Source of the DNA: Pseudomonas cannabina
Lineage (GTDB): Bacteria; Pseudomonadota; Gammaproteobacteria; Pseudomonadales; Pseudomonadaceae
Reading direction: 5' to 3'
Assembly: GCF_900100365.1 (NCBI RefSeq)
Contig: NZ_FNKU01000001.1
Location: 3,348,001 to 3,412,000 of the forward strand
DNA length: 64,000 nucleotides
Part shown: positions 17,596-26,243 of the stretch, in pieces
How positions within the stretch are numbered: position 1 is the first letter of the stretch
How the letters are laid out: the number at the start of each line of letters is the position of its first letter
Notes under the pieces: model-generated
The model's database searches: none
What the model saw: only the letters and a program-made list of their open reading frames with translations
What the model was told of the DNA's origin: nothing
Program-made: the position numbers and the translations under genes

Positions 17596-18477
17596 ATGTC
17601 GCCAGAAAAAGCAGTGCTGGACATACAAGGACAGTTTCGGGTTTACACCGAGTTCTATCGCACCGACGCCGCCGCGAAGACCATCATTCTGGTCAACGGC
17701 TCACTGGCCACCACCGCATCATTTGCCCAGACCGTGCGCAGCCTGCATCCGGCTTTCAATGTGGTGCTTTACGACCAACCCTATTCGGGCAAGTCCAAGC
17801 CGCACAACCTGCATGGCACGCCACTGACGCGGGAACAGGAAGGCCAGCTGCTGCTGGAACTGATCGATCACTTCAACGCCGAGCACGTGCTGTCTTTCTC
17901 ATGGGGCGGCGCAGCCACGCTGGTGGCACTCGCGCACCGACCAAAGCGCATCGAAAGCGCGGTCATCAGTTCGTTTTCCCCGGTCATCAACGAGAAGATG
18001 CATGACTACTTGCGTCAGGGGATCACGCACCTGGGCGCGCATAACCGCTACGACATGGGCCACTTGATCAACAGCACCGTGGGCAAGCATCTGCCGGAAT
18101 TATTCAAGCGCTTCAATTTCCGGCATATCAGCAATCTGGAGACTCACGAGTACGACCAGATGCATTACCACTTCAGTCAGGCACTGGAACTCGATCCGGA
18201 CAATTACCTGACCGCCGGCAAAAACATCAACACTCCGGTGCTGTTCATCAATGGCGCCCTGGACGAATACACCTCCGCAAACGACGCGACCAACTTCTCC
18301 AGGTACTTGCGCGATTGCAGCTTCAGCACCATCGACGCCACCGGGCACTTTCTGGACATGGAACACAAAGCCGCCAGCCGCGACTCGAAACAGGTGCTCA
18401 TGACATTCCTGCAACCGGAACACGTGTCGCGCAACGGCTATCACCAGACCCAGAGCCACCCGACCCTGACCTTTTGA
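17596..18477 (+). CDS. rhlA: RhlA-like 3-hydroxyacyl transferase (HAA synthase)
   Basis: A 293-residue alpha/beta-hydrolase fold protein strongly resembling P. aeruginosa RhlA. Shared stretches include ILVNGSLATTASFAQTVR, FNVVLYDQPYSGKS, the nucleophile elbow SFSWGGAATL (Ser near residue 102), FINGALDEYT and the catalytic-His region DATGHFLDME. RhlA joins two 3-hydroxyacyl chains into HAA, a surfactant and rhamnolipid precursor supporting swarming. No rhlB glycosyltransferase or rhlRI genes follow, so HAA itself is the probable product. Start at ATG 17596 with a CAGGAG Shine-Dalgarno; the 22-residue upstream extension has no family match. Confidence 0.85.
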   Translation: MSPEKAVLDIQGQFRVYTEFYRTDAAAKTIILVNGSLATTASFAQTVRSLHPAFNVVLYDQPYSGKSKPHNLHGTPLTREQEGQLLLELIDHFNAEHVLSFSWGGAATLVALAHRPKRIESAVISSFSPVINEKMHDYLRQGITHLGAHNRYDMGHLINSTVGKHLPELFKRFNFRHISNLETHEYDQMHYHFSQALELDPDNYLTAGKNINTPVLFINGALDEYTSANDATNFSRYLRDCSFSTIDATGHFLDMEHKAASRDSKQVLMTFLQPEHVSRNGYHQTQSHPTLTF

Positions 18478-18633
18478 AACCGCGCAGGGAGCCACCGCCA
18501 TCTGCGGAATGTCTTCAGCGGGCGGTTGGTTTCAGGGCGAAAATCAACAGAAAAACCGCTACGCAGCGAAATTAGCGCTTCAAATCAGGGCAGGGTTCTG
18601 GTACAAAGTCAGCCGCTCAACGCGCGTCTCAGA

Positions 18634-18707
18634 GCGGGTATAGTTTAGTGGTAAAACGAAAGCTTCCCAAGCTTTAGTTGAGGGTTCGATTCCCTCTACC
18701 CGCTCCA
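18634..18707 (+). tRNA. tRNA-Gly (anticodon CCC)
   Basis: A 74-base tRNA with encoded CCA. Acceptor arms GCGGGTA/TACCCGC pair, the discriminator base is T, and the T-arm is GAGGGTTCGATTCCCTC. The anticodon stem AAAGC/GCTTT encloses the loop TTCCCAA, giving anticodon CCC for glycine. The D-arm region reads TAGTTTAGTGGTAAAAC. It lies between rhlA and the convergent binding-protein gene; no integrase or att repeat was seen beside it. Confidence 0.97.
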
Positions 18708-18917
18708 TATCACCTCAGTGTTAGCCCCTTATTTCCAAGCCTTCTGGCATCAGCGATGACCCAACCTTGTCCTGCCCAAGGAAGCTGCGGCCTGCTCCCT
18801 TCTACTTACTTAGAGGTAGCGTGCAGTGTTGCTCACCAGGAACAGTCGAAGCTGTATCAGGGTTTGCGGATCACCGCTGATCCCTTCCGGGACCGCGGCG
18901 AAGTGTTGACCTTGCCA

Positions 18918-19844
18918 CTACTTGTAATATTGTTCAAACACCGTCAACTGCTCGGGCCTGATCAACTGAAACGGCACCCATACGTCCGTCTCTACAGGCT
19001 CTCCCTTGATCATCTTGAGCGCTGATTGCACCGCGCTGGTCGCTTGGGCTCTGGGATCCTGGAATACCGAAGCGACCAGCATTCCGCGCTTGATTGCCGC
19101 CAGACCGTCAGGCAAACCGTCGATTCCGATAATCGCAATCTCGCCTTTGGCTTTACCGGCCTGTTGCAACGCCATAGCTGCACCGATAGCCATCTCGTCG
19201 TTGTTGGCAACGATGGCATCGAAACGACTACCAGCCAGCAACCAGTTACTGGTCAGGTCCATTCCTTTGTGGCGTTGCCACTCGGCACTTTGCTGCTCGA
19301 CAATCTTGATCCCGGGATAATCCTTGAGTACCTGTTTGACGCCTTCGGTGCGGTCGCGGGTGGCGTTTTGCGCCAGGTCACCCATGATGATCGCGAGGTT
19401 GCCTTTGCCTCGAAGCTTTTCAGCCAGGTAGCGCATTTGTAACTGCCCGGCCTCAATGTCATTGGAGGCCACTGTAACGACGCCTTTGGGCAGGTTGCGT
19501 TCGTCCGGGTGACGATTGACGTAAACCAGCGGTGTCTTCGCCTCGACCGAGGCGCGCGTGATGTTCGCCGTAGCGGAGGTGTCCACCGGCAGGACAATAA
19601 TCGCGTCGACTTTCTGGTTGAGAAAGCCTTGGACATGGTTAAGTTGGCGCACTACATCGCCTTGGGCGTCTTCAAACTGAATCTGCACGTTTTCCTTTTT
19701 AGCGGCGTCAGCCAGCCCGTTACGCACGTAGGTCATGAAGTTGTCGTCGACTCTGGCGATGCTTACGCCGATGCGATAGTCGGCGACGGCCCATTGACTT
19801 AAAAACACTAGCAGGGTGGCGAAAAGCAGTGTGCAACGACGCAT
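18918..19844 (-). CDS. Sugar/polyol ABC transporter substrate-binding protein
   Basis: A 308-residue periplasmic binding protein of the RbsB class (Peripla_BP_4). Signal peptide MRRCTLLFATLLVFLSQWAVA precedes the mature start DYRIGVSIARVDDNF. Hinge and ligand-contact stretches include VDAIIVLPVDTSA, VYVNRHPDE, GFDAIVANNDEMAIGAA-like FDAIVANNDEMAIGAA and IGIDGLPDGL. Start at ATG 19844, with an AAGGA Shine-Dalgarno; the frame is open further upstream but this start places the signal peptide correctly. Third gene of a sigma-54-controlled operon with an oxidoreductase and a TIM-barrel isomerase. No permease or ATPase gene is present nearby. Ligand probably a polyol or sugar such as an inositol. 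Confidence 0.85.
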   Translation of the reverse strand: MRRCTLLFATLLVFLSQWAVADYRIGVSIARVDDNFMTYVRNGLADAAKKENVQIQFEDAQGDVVRQLNHVQGFLNQKVDAIIVLPVDTSATANITRASVEAKTPLVYVNRHPDERNLPKGVVTVASNDIEAGQLQMRYLAEKLRGKGNLAIIMGDLAQNATRDRTEGVKQVLKDYPGIKIVEQQSAEWQRHKGMDLTSNWLLAGSRFDAIVANNDEMAIGAAMALQQAGKAKGEIAIIGIDGLPDGLAAIKRGMLVASVFQDPRAQATSAVQSALKMIKGEPVETDVWVPFQLIRPEQLTVFEQYYK

Positions 19845-19935
19845 GATGGTTTTCCTTTTGTTGTTATAGGTTGAAACGTCATCAAGAGATAAAAAGGTGT
19901 ATTGCTTACGAGTGGTATTCGTTGAAACGATGAGG

Positions 19936-20727
19936 TTACCCCTCAAGCGTGAAGGCCTGCCTGAAACGCTCAAGCGCGACCTCGCTATCACCGCTGGCCC
20001 AGCTTTCAAGGCCGACAACACCGCTATACCCCATACCGAACAAGGCCCTGGCAATCGCGGGATAGTGTATTTCGCCGGTGCCGGGCTCCATGCGCCCGGG
20101 AACATCGGCAACCTGGATTTCGCCGATGGCGCTGCCAGCGCGCTGAATCAGTTCGATCAGGTTTCCCTCGCCGATCTGTGCGTGATAAAGGTCCAGGTTC
20201 ATCTTCAGATGCGGGCTGCCCACGGCCTCGATCAACGCTAGGGTATCGTCAGCGCGAGCGAACGGCGTGCCCGGATGATCAACTTCAGTGTTGAGGTTTT
20301 CCAGCAGGAACACCCGACCCGCGTCTTCACCCAGACGAGCGATTTTTTCCAGCGTCTGGCATGCACTCAACCACATGCGCCCGGTGGTCTGAGTGACCGG
20401 TTTAACCGGCAAGCCCTGGTCACCGAGACCGGTGCCATGCAGGTTAAGACTTGGGCAACCCAACTGCGCGGCAACCGCCAGGGACTCCTGTGCGCTGTCC
20501 AGCAGGTGCCGGATACCATCAGCCTCGGTCAGGTTGCCGGAGATGTAGCCGGTCATGGAGGTGAAGTCCGCGCCGGTCGCCGCAAGGGCCTGAATGTCTT
20601 TGCTCGTCCAGTTCCATATCTCAACGCTGAAACCTAATGCATGGATGCGTTTGACACGCTCGATGAAGGGCAAATCAAGAAAGACCATTTCGGCGCTGAT
20701 CGCCAGTTTGAACGGTGTCAAACTCAT
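19936..20727 (-). CDS. Hydroxypyruvate isomerase-like TIM-barrel sugar isomerase
   Basis: A 263-residue TIM-barrel protein of the xylose-isomerase-like family, closest in pattern to Hyi. The metal-binding carboxylates are visible in LLENLNTEVDHPGT (about residue 143), MNLDLYHAQIGEGN (about residue 177), IQVADVPGRMEPGTGEIHY and GLESWASG. Hyi-type enzymes interconvert hydroxypyruvate and tartronate semialdehyde; related ones handle inosose or other keto sugars. The start overlaps the stop of the upstream oxidoreductase gene (ATGA at 20724-20727 on the minus strand). The true substrate cannot be decided. Confidence 0.8.
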   Translation of the reverse strand: MSLTPFKLAISAEMVFLDLPFIERVKRIHALGFSVEIWNWTSKDIQALAATGADFTSMTGYISGNLTEADGIRHLLDSAQESLAVAAQLGCPSLNLHGTGLGDQGLPVKPVTQTTGRMWLSACQTLEKIARLGEDAGRVFLLENLNTEVDHPGTPFARADDTLALIEAVGSPHLKMNLDLYHAQIGEGNLIELIQRAGSAIGEIQVADVPGRMEPGTGEIHYPAIARALFGMGYSGVVGLESWASGDSEVALERFRQAFTLEG

Positions 20728-21746
20728 GAAAGAGCTCCTTGCACACGCACCGTTTTGCCCTGCTGAAAAGATTCGATACAGGCGCGGGCGATAGCCAGTG
20801 CCGCCCGTGCGTCTTCGCCGCTAGCCAACGGTCTTTCTCCGCTGCGAACACAGTGAACGAAGTGATTGAGCTCGGCTACATACGCATCACGCAACAAGTC
20901 GGTATCCATGCGCTGGGTATCGGCCTGGACCCCATTGGCCAGGTACCGGAGCAGGTCTGAGTCGTTGACATTCCCCATCGTCAGCATGCCTGCGCTGCCG
21001 AACACTTCGCCCCGAACGTCGTAGCCATAGACCGCCTGGAAACTGGCTTCGGCAGTGGCGATGGCACCATTGTCGAATCGGATCGTGACCACCGCCGTAT
21101 CGAGAAATCCTTTCTCTTTGTAGCTTGGTGCAATCAGGGCATCAGCCATCACAAACACCTCAACCGCTTCTGCACCTGGATTCAGATAGCGCAGAGTGTC
21201 GAAGTCATGGATCAGGGTTTCCAGAAAAATCACCCATTGCGGTGACGCTGCCGGATTGTTCAGAGCAGGATCGCGGGTCAGCGAACGCAGCAGTTGTGGC
21301 GTACCGATCCGACCGGCAACTACATCCAGATGAGCGGTGCGGAAGCTCTTGGCAAAGCGACGGTTGAAGCCGACTTGCAGCGTCACTCGTGCATCGGCCG
21401 CAGCGCTGATTGCGCGATCAGCTTCGTCGAGGGTGATCGCCATCGGCTTTTCACAGAAGACGCCTTTGCAGGCGCGGGCCGTACTGATGACCAGTTCGGC
21501 ATGGCTGCGGGCCGGAGCGGCGATCAGCACGGCGTCGATATCCGGGTCATCGAGCAATTGCTGAGGATCGGTGTAGACCTTCTGCACACCAAGTTCTGCC
21601 GCAAGGCGTTCAGCCTGGCCGGGGGTAGGGTCAGCGATGGCGGTAAGGCTCGCGCCGGGAACATGACGGGCGGCGCTAAGGCCGTGAAAGCTACCCATGC
21701 GACCAGCGCCGATGAGGCCAAGGCGGATGATCCTGGTTGCACTCAT
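20724..21746 (-). CDS. Gfo/Idh/MocA family NAD-dependent oxidoreductase
   Basis: A 340-residue dehydrogenase of the inositol 2-dehydrogenase-like group. The Rossmann motif GLIGAGRMGSFHG is near residues 10-22, the conserved EKPMA is near residue 98 (sugar-binding Lys), and FLETLIHDFDTLRYL carries the catalytic His/Asp helix near residue 175. It probably oxidises a polyol or sugar hydroxyl using NAD(P). Start at ATG 21746 with GGGAG eight bases upstream. First gene of a three-gene operon served by the sigma-54 promoter at 21809-21824. Similar to IolG, but the complete inositol pathway is absent here, so no symbol is given. Confidence 0.85.
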   Translation of the reverse strand: MSATRIIRLGLIGAGRMGSFHGLSAARHVPGASLTAIADPTPGQAERLAAELGVQKVYTDPQQLLDDPDIDAVLIAAPARSHAELVISTARACKGVFCEKPMAITLDEADRAISAAADARVTLQVGFNRRFAKSFRTAHLDVVAGRIGTPQLLRSLTRDPALNNPAASPQWVIFLETLIHDFDTLRYLNPGAEAVEVFVMADALIAPSYKEKGFLDTAVVTIRFDNGAIATAEASFQAVYGYDVRGEVFGSAGMLTMGNVNDSDLLRYLANGVQADTQRMDTDLLRDAYVAELNHFVHCVRSGERPLASGEDARAALAIARACIESFQQGKTVRVQGALS

Positions 21747-21808
21747 GAAAATGACTCCCTTATTGTTTTTATGACTCGGCGGTAAAGTCCTCGTCTGTTT
21801 ATGCAGGG

Positions 21809-21824
21809 AGCAATCACTGTGCCA
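21809..21824 (-). promoter_or_regulatory. Sigma-54 (-24/-12) promoter of the polyol operon
   Basis: Read on the minus strand, TGGCACAGTGATTGCT fits the RpoN consensus at every conserved position (TGGCACR-N4-TTGCW). The expected start site is about 50 bases before the oxidoreductase ATG at 21746. It lies immediately downstream of palindromes that could bind the divergent enhancer-binding protein. High confidence from match and context. Confidence 0.88.
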
Positions 21825-21869
21825 ATAAGTAATTCATTGATATTTAAGGTTTTATTTATTTATCTGGAT

Positions 21870-21882
21870 TGAACAGTGTTCA
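21870..21882. promoter_or_regulatory. Palindrome, possible upstream activator site
   Basis: TGAACA-G-TGTTCA, a perfect 6-1-6 palindrome about 45 bases upstream of the -24 element. It lies between the divergent promoters and may be a regulator half of an upstream activating region. Confidence 0.45.
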
Positions 21883-21888
21883 TTTTGA

Positions 21889-21912
21889 TGACATGTCTAT
21901 ACTGGCATGTCA
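21889..21912. promoter_or_regulatory. Inverted repeat, possible enhancer-binding protein site
   Basis: TGACATG (21889-21895) and CATGTCA (21906-21912) form a perfect seven-base inverted repeat separated by ten bases, 25-48 bases before the regulator start. This is a plausible binding site for the Fis-family regulator encoded at 21937, allowing both autoregulation and activation of the sigma-54 operon. Confidence 0.5.
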
Positions 21913-21936
21913 AAAATATCGACATAGAGTTGAGTG

Positions 21937-23934
21937 ATGAATCAGCCACCTGCCGAATTAAGTGCCGAAGACCGTGATTACCTCACAGCATTAGGCCCGG
22001 CTTCTTTAAACGCAGGACCGGGCAGCGCGCTGGATCAAGCCTGGCAAGCGTGCTTGCAGGGGGCGATCGATCGTCCTCCAGGCATCAGGCAGGTGGTTTG
22101 GGGGTCCTGGTTGCGCAGCGTCAATGCCGGGCTTGATCCAGAGGATGGTGAATACCGTTTTGTGACGCCCACCGAGCTCGATGCAACGCAGGCAGCCAAT
22201 CGGGTGCTGATCACAGTAGCGGCGCAAGTCATGCGAGGTTTACTCGCCTATAACCCCAAAGGCCATATCAACCTGACCGATGCCGAAGGCACGACATTGT
22301 ATTTCTGTGGCCTTGACCTGACCCCCGTAGGCAGTCGACTGCTGGAGTCGGTGCAGGGCACCAATTGTACCGGGCTGGCGATCATCGAAGATCGTTTGGT
22401 CTATGTGCTCGCCGAGGAGAACTTCGGGCTTGGCCTGCGTCAGCGCCGCATGCATTGCGCCGCCGCGCCAATCCGTGATGCCCAGGGCAGGACGCTGGGT
22501 ATGTTGACCTTGACGGCAGAGCCTGGCTGGTTTCATTTCCACACGCTGGGTACTGTCCAGTCGGCCGCCGAGGCGGTTTCGCGGCAGATGGCGCTGCAAG
22601 CCTTGCTGGAAGAGCAACAGACTGTACTTGAAGTGCTCAACGAGGGCTTGGTGGTACTGGATGATCAGGGCTGTATCAAAGCGCTCAACCATTACGCCCG
22701 ACAGTTGTTCCGCGTTGGCCGCGACCTGCTCGGCAGTCCATTCAAAAGCCTGGGGCAGAGCGAGTTAACCGACTCAGTCCTGCTCGGCAGCCAGGAAGGG
22801 GTGCGGGACCTGGATTGCACCTTCGAGCTGCACGACCGTAGTCATCTGGCGTGCCTGGTGTCGGTCTGCCCGCTAGAGCAAGGCGGGCGGATTGTATCGT
22901 TGCGCGAGAACCGACGTATTCGGGAAATCACCCGGCGAATCATCGGCACTCAGGCCAGCTACACCTTCGAAACTATCCTGGGCCGCTCTCAGGCGATTCA
23001 GGATGCAATGCATCTGGCTCGCATAGCCAGTCGCAGTGATTCGACCACACTGATTCTCGGTGAGAGCGGCACTGGCAAGGAACTGTTCGCCCAGGCAATC
23101 CATAATGCCAGCGACCGGCGTGCGGGCCCTTTCGTGGCGGTCAATTGCGGAGCCATTCCCCGCGAACTGGTGCAAAGCGAGCTGTTCGGTCATGTAGAAG
23201 GTGCTTTCACCGGATCGGCTCGGGGTGGTTCGGCAGGCAAATTCGAATTAGCCGATGGAGGAACGATCTTTCTGGACGAAATCGGTGACATGTCCTTTGA
23301 TGCGCAGGTCAGTTTGCTGCGCGTGCTGCAGGAAGGTGAAGTCACACGCGTGGGGGCGAAAAAATCTCTGCGGGTCAACGTTCGTATCGTCGCCGCCACT
23401 CACCGCAACCTGAGCCAGGCGGTGGCCGAGGGCGCCTTTCGTGAGGATCTTTACTACCGACTCAACGTGCTGAATATGACGGTGCCGCCATTGCGGATGC
23501 GCCGCGAAGATGTGCCGCTGCTGGCACGGCATTTTCTGGCGCGTTGTGCCCGGTCGTTGCGCAAGTCGATGCAGGACTTTTCACCCGCAGCGCTGGATAT
23601 TCTTGGCACCTATCACTGGCCGGGCAATGTTCGCGAGCTGGAAAACGTCAATGAGCGAGCGACCAACCTGGCAATGACCGAATTGATCGAGCCGAGCGAT
23701 CTGGCGCTGGAAATCAGACAGAGTGGGCGACCCTCGACGAGGGGAATGGCGCCCGAACCCCGAATGGCTCAGGACCTCGGCACCTATGAGATGAATGCGA
23801 TCATTGCCGCCCTGAAAGACACGCGCGGAAATATCCGCCTGGCTGCTCAACGGCTGAATGTATCGCGCGGCGGGTTGTACAACAAAATGAGCCGGTTTGG
23901 ACTCAACGTTGATACGTTCCGTTCTTGTGATTAG
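21937..23934 (+). CDS. Sigma-54-dependent AcoR-like transcriptional activator
   Basis: A 665-residue enhancer-binding protein. The N-terminal third is GAF-like, followed by a PAS-like segment ([22 protein letters not shown], about residues 229-250). The AAA+ domain has Walker A GESGTGKE (near 376), the sigma-54-contacting GAFTGS loop (near 427), and Walker [12 protein letters not shown] Fis-type HTH closes the protein ([20 protein letters not shown]). Domain order matches AcoR-type sensors of small metabolites. ATG at 21937 is preferred; an overlapping GTG at 21934 is possible. Divergent from a perfect sigma-54 promoter, which it very likely activates. Confidence 0.92.
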   Translation: MNQPPAELSAEDRDYLTALGPASLNAGPGSALDQAWQACLQGAIDRPPGIRQVVWGSWLRSVNAGLDPEDGEYRFVTPTELDATQAANRVLITVAAQVMRGLLAYNPKGHINLTDAEGTTLYFCGLDLTPVGSRLLESVQGTNCTGLAIIEDRLVYVLAEENFGLGLRQRRMHCAAAPIRDAQGRTLGMLTLTAEPGWFHFHTLGTVQSAAEAVSRQMALQALLEEQQTVLEVLNEGLVVLDDQGCIKALNHYARQLFRVGRDLLGSPFKSLGQSELTDSVLLGSQEGVRDLDCTFELHDRSHLACLVSVCPLEQGGRIVSLRENRRIREITRRIIGTQASYTFETILGRSQAIQDAMHLARIASRSDSTTLILGESGTGKELFAQAIHNASDRRAGPFVAVNCGAIPRELVQSELFGHVEGAFTGSARGGSAGKFELADGGTIFLDEIGDMSFDAQVSLLRVLQEGEVTRVGAKKSLRVNVRIVAATHRNLSQAVAEGAFREDLYYRLNVLNMTVPPLRMRREDVPLLARHFLARCARSLRKSMQDFSPAALDILGTYHWPGNVRELENVNERATNLAMTELIEPSDLALEIRQSGRPSTRGMAPEPRMAQDLGTYEMNAIIAALKDTRGNIRLAAQRLNVSRGGLYNKMSRFGLNVDTFRSCD

Positions 23935-23937
23935 GCT

Positions 23938-24300
23938 CTGCACGAAAAGTCGGCGAGCGAAGGTCAGGCAAGACAAAAACAGGCGAGGAACGGTCAGATC
24001 CTGATGTTCGGTTTGACGGGCGGGCTCATTCCTTGTCCGGCAGCCATCACTGTTTTGCTCTTGTGCCTGCAAGTGAAGCAAGTCACGCTCGGCGCCGCGA
24101 TGGTGCTGTGTTTCAGCGTTGGTTTGGCCATCACCCTCGTGACGGTTGGCGCCGCTGCCGCAATCGGCGCTCGTGAAGCGTCCAACCGTTTTCCCTGGCT
24201 CAATGCCGCCGCCCGGCGCGCACCTTATCTCTCCAGCGCGCTGATTATCTGCGTAGGGGTGTAGGTGGGTATCCACGGCCGGAACGACCTGTATTCGTGA
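23938..24300 (+). pseudogene. Remnant of rcnA-type nickel/cobalt efflux gene
   Basis: Reading in one frame from about 23938 gives a Lys/Gln-rich loop, then NGQILMFGLTGGLIPCPAAITVLLL. This is the C-terminal half of NicO/RcnA nickel-cobalt exporters. The frame continues through two membrane segments to LIICVGV, then meets TAG at 24262-24264. The downstream codons in the same frame read VGIHGRNDLYS and stop at 24300, matching the normal RcnA tail if the TAG were a Tyr codon. So the gene lacks its 5' half, with no start codon or N-terminal domain, and also has a nonsense mutation. The ATG at 24004 is internal Leu/Met of the family and not a real start. Confidence 0.8.
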
Positions 24301-24309
24301 GATGACATC

Positions 24310-24750
24310 GTGTTCGAGCTGACCAGTTATCTGGGTCTCTTTTTAGTGGCATTCGGTGCCGCCACGCTGCTGCCCTTGCAGTCTGAAGCCGTGTTGGTCG
24401 GCATGCTCCTTTCGGAGCGCTACGTGACCATCCTGCTTTTGCTGACCGCTACGGCGGGCAATGTTCTGGGCTCGGTGGTGAACTGGTACCTGGGCCGCTC
24501 GATAGAACGCTTTCGCCATAAGCGCTGGTTCCCCATCAGCGAGCGTCATCTCGACAAGGCGCAAACGACGTATCGTCGCTATGGCCGTTGGGCATTACTG
24601 TTCAGTTGGGTGCCCATCATCGGCGACCCGATTACCATGATCGCCGGTGTCATGCGTGAGCCACTGTGGCGTTTCCTGCTTGTTGTCACACTGGCAAAAG
24701 CCCTGCGTTATCTGACACTGACAGTGATCACGCTGGGCTGGGCGACATAG
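24310..24750 (+). CDS. YqaA/DedA-like small membrane protein
   Basis: A 146-residue inner-membrane protein with about four hydrophobic segments, matching the YqaA family (SNARE-associated/DedA superfamily). Diagnostic features are the N-terminal FGAATLLPLQSEAVL, the glycine-Asn motif GNVLGSVVNWYLGR, and WVPIIGDPITMIAGVMR, the conserved re-entrant region. GTG at 24310 is the start. DedA relatives are implicated in lipid flipping or envelope homeostasis, but YqaA itself lacks a defined role. It follows the rcnA relic by ten bases. Confidence 0.8.
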   Translation: MFELTSYLGLFLVAFGAATLLPLQSEAVLVGMLLSERYVTILLLLTATAGNVLGSVVNWYLGRSIERFRHKRWFPISERHLDKAQTTYRRYGRWALLFSWVPIIGDPITMIAGVMREPLWRFLLVVTLAKALRYLTLTVITLGWAT

Positions 24751-24786
24751 ACGAGGTCGACAAATCCGCACACCACCGAGTCTGAC

Positions 24787-24811
24787 TTCAAAACCGGTTC
24801 GGCGGTTTTTG
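24787..24811 (+). terminator. Intrinsic terminator after the YqaA-like gene
   Basis: AAAACCG and CGGTTTTT arms enclose a six-base loop (GTTCGG) and end in a T-run at 24806-24810. It separates this gene from the Fic operator region. Confidence 0.75.
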
Positions 24812-24813
24812 TC

Positions 24814-24839
24814 ATTTCAATTCCATCCAAAATTGAAAT
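24814..24839. promoter_or_regulatory. Fic operator candidate 1 (inverted repeat)
   Basis: ATTTCAATT (24814-24822) and AATTGAAAT (24831-24839) are perfect nine-base arms with an eight-base spacer. Arm sequence and spacer length match the second repeat 50 bases downstream, which suggests binding by one dimeric repressor at two sites. Confidence 0.65.
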
Positions 24840-24862
24840 CTTCGCCTGGCCGCCGTATTCTC

Positions 24863-24890
24863 CATTTCAAATTTCCGGACATTTGAAATG
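24863..24890. promoter_or_regulatory. Fic operator candidate 2, overlapping the start codon
   Basis: CATTTCAAAT (24863-24872) and ATTTGAAATG (24881-24890) are perfect ten-base arms with an eight-base spacer; the last three bases of the right arm are the ATG of the Fic gene. Binding here would block transcription or, in RNA form, hide the start codon in a hairpin. Confidence 0.7.
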
Positions 24891-26243
24891 ACGATCAAGT
24901 CGCCACCCAGGCTCATCCAGAATGCGTTCGCCAGGATTATCAAGGACCATGCCGATCACGCAGACGCCTACCTTGAGCTTGCGCAACCCTTCGATGCACA
25001 AGGGCGCTATCTGCATTTTGACAAGCTGCGGTTCAGATTTCCGAAATCGCTGGATACCGATCTGGCCTGGTCGGTCGTCAGGCAAGCCAGAAATCGCCAG
25101 TTGAGCATGGCCATTTCCCTTGGTGAGCCGTCAAAGCTCTGCGGTTTTCTCTATACGCCTGCGATGCAGATGGCGGTGTCTGCCTGTGACCAGAATACGA
25201 CCACTGCGACACTGGAATGGATGAATGCCAGGTTTGGAGAGTCCAGACAACTGAAGTACCTGCTCAACGATCTGGTCGAAGACGAAGCCATCAGCAGCAG
25301 TCAGCTCGAAGGTGCCGCAACGACTACTCAGTTGGCGAAGGAACTGTTGAAGCGCAAACGTGGCGCCCGTACCCCCGATGAAAAGATGATCATCGGTAAC
25401 TTCCGGATGATGCAACACACTTGGGAATATCGGAACGAGGCGCTTTCACTTGAGCTGATAACCGACCTGCACCGAGTGGGCGTCGAGGGGATCGACGATA
25501 AGCGCTACCGCCCAGGCGAATATCGGTCTGTTGATGACGTTGTCGTCGAGGACGGTAATGGCAACATTGTTCACCAGCCGCCGCCCGCACAAGCGTTGTC
25601 GCAGCGGCTTCAGTCAGTCATTGACTGGGTAAATACCGACCACACCAATGTAGACGGCAAGCCCTATATCCATCCGTTGATAAAAGCGGTCATTCTCCAC
25701 TTTGTCATCGGTTTTGAGCACCCTTTTCACGATGGCAATGGTCGGGTCGCAAGGTCATTGTTTTACTGGTACGTGTTCAAATGCGGTTTTGATGGGTTCA
25801 GGTATATCGCGATCAGTACGCTGCTGAAAATCGCGCCGGTCAAATATGGTCGAAGCTACTTGTATACCGAAACTGATGACATGGACCTGACGTACTTTAT
25901 CGACTATCAGTGCCAGATCATTGCGCGAGCCATCAAGGCGTTCACGAGAAATCATGAGTCAGCCGTGGCTGCGGTTGATCAATTCAATGCGTTTCTTTAT
26001 GAGTCCGGGCTGTATGCAAAACTGTCGGACAAACAAAAAATTGTCTTTAACGTAGCCAGGTCAACCAGTAACCGGTCATTTACCGTGACCGATGTCAAAG
26101 ACAATCTGGGATGCGCTTACAACACAGCCGCGACCCTTCTCAACGGCCTGGTGGAGTTCAAGCTGTTCAGTAAAACCAAGGCCGGCAACGAGTGGGTCTA
26201 CTCGCTGGTCGATACACCGCAGACTGTGAAATCATGGCAGTAA
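24888..26243 (+). CDS. Fic family protein, class II, with C-terminal winged-helix-like region
   Basis: A 451-residue Fic protein. The active-site motif HPFHDGNGRVARS starts near His278, the full HxFx(D/E)GNGRxxR consensus for AMP transfer. Upstream, SSQLEG around Glu141 fits the (S/T)xxxE(G/N) inhibitory motif, so the enzyme is class II with an intramolecular alpha-inh that limits activity. The C-terminal about 80 residues (IVFNVARSTSNRSFTVTDVKDNLGCAYNTAATLLNGLVE) look like a winged helix, consistent with DNA binding to the two upstream repeats. A repressor/AMPylase role is inference. Base composition is more AT-rich than its neighbours. It overlaps the convergent pectate lyase by 46 bases. 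Confidence 0.92.
   Translation: MTIKSPPRLIQNAFARIIKDHADHADAYLELAQPFDAQGRYLHFDKLRFRFPKSLDTDLAWSVVRQARNRQLSMAISLGEPSKLCGFLYTPAMQMAVSACDQNTTTATLEWMNARFGESRQLKYLLNDLVEDEAISSSQLEGAATTTQLAKELLKRKRGARTPDEKMIIGNFRMMQHTWEYRNEALSLELITDLHRVGVEGIDDKRYRPGEYRSVDDVVVEDGNGNIVHQPPPAQALSQRLQSVIDWVNTDHTNVDGKPYIHPLIKAVILHFVIGFEHPFHDGNGRVARSLFYWYVFKCGFDGFRYIAISTLLKIAPVKYGRSYLYTETDDMDLTYFIDYQCQIIARAIKAFTRNHESAVAAVDQFNAFLYESGLYAKLSDKQKIVFNVARSTSNRSFTVTDVKDNLGCAYNTAATLLNGLVEFKLFSKTKAGNEWVYSLVDTPQTVKSWQ

Noticed and set aside
18634..18917. tRNA-Gly as an integration site for an island
   Set aside because: No integrase gene or remnant and no direct repeat of the tRNA 3' end were found in the downstream DNA.
24004..24264. 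Intact small membrane protein starting at ATG 24004
   Set aside because: Homology to RcnA continues in frame upstream of this ATG and downstream of the stop, so it is a slice of a degraded gene.
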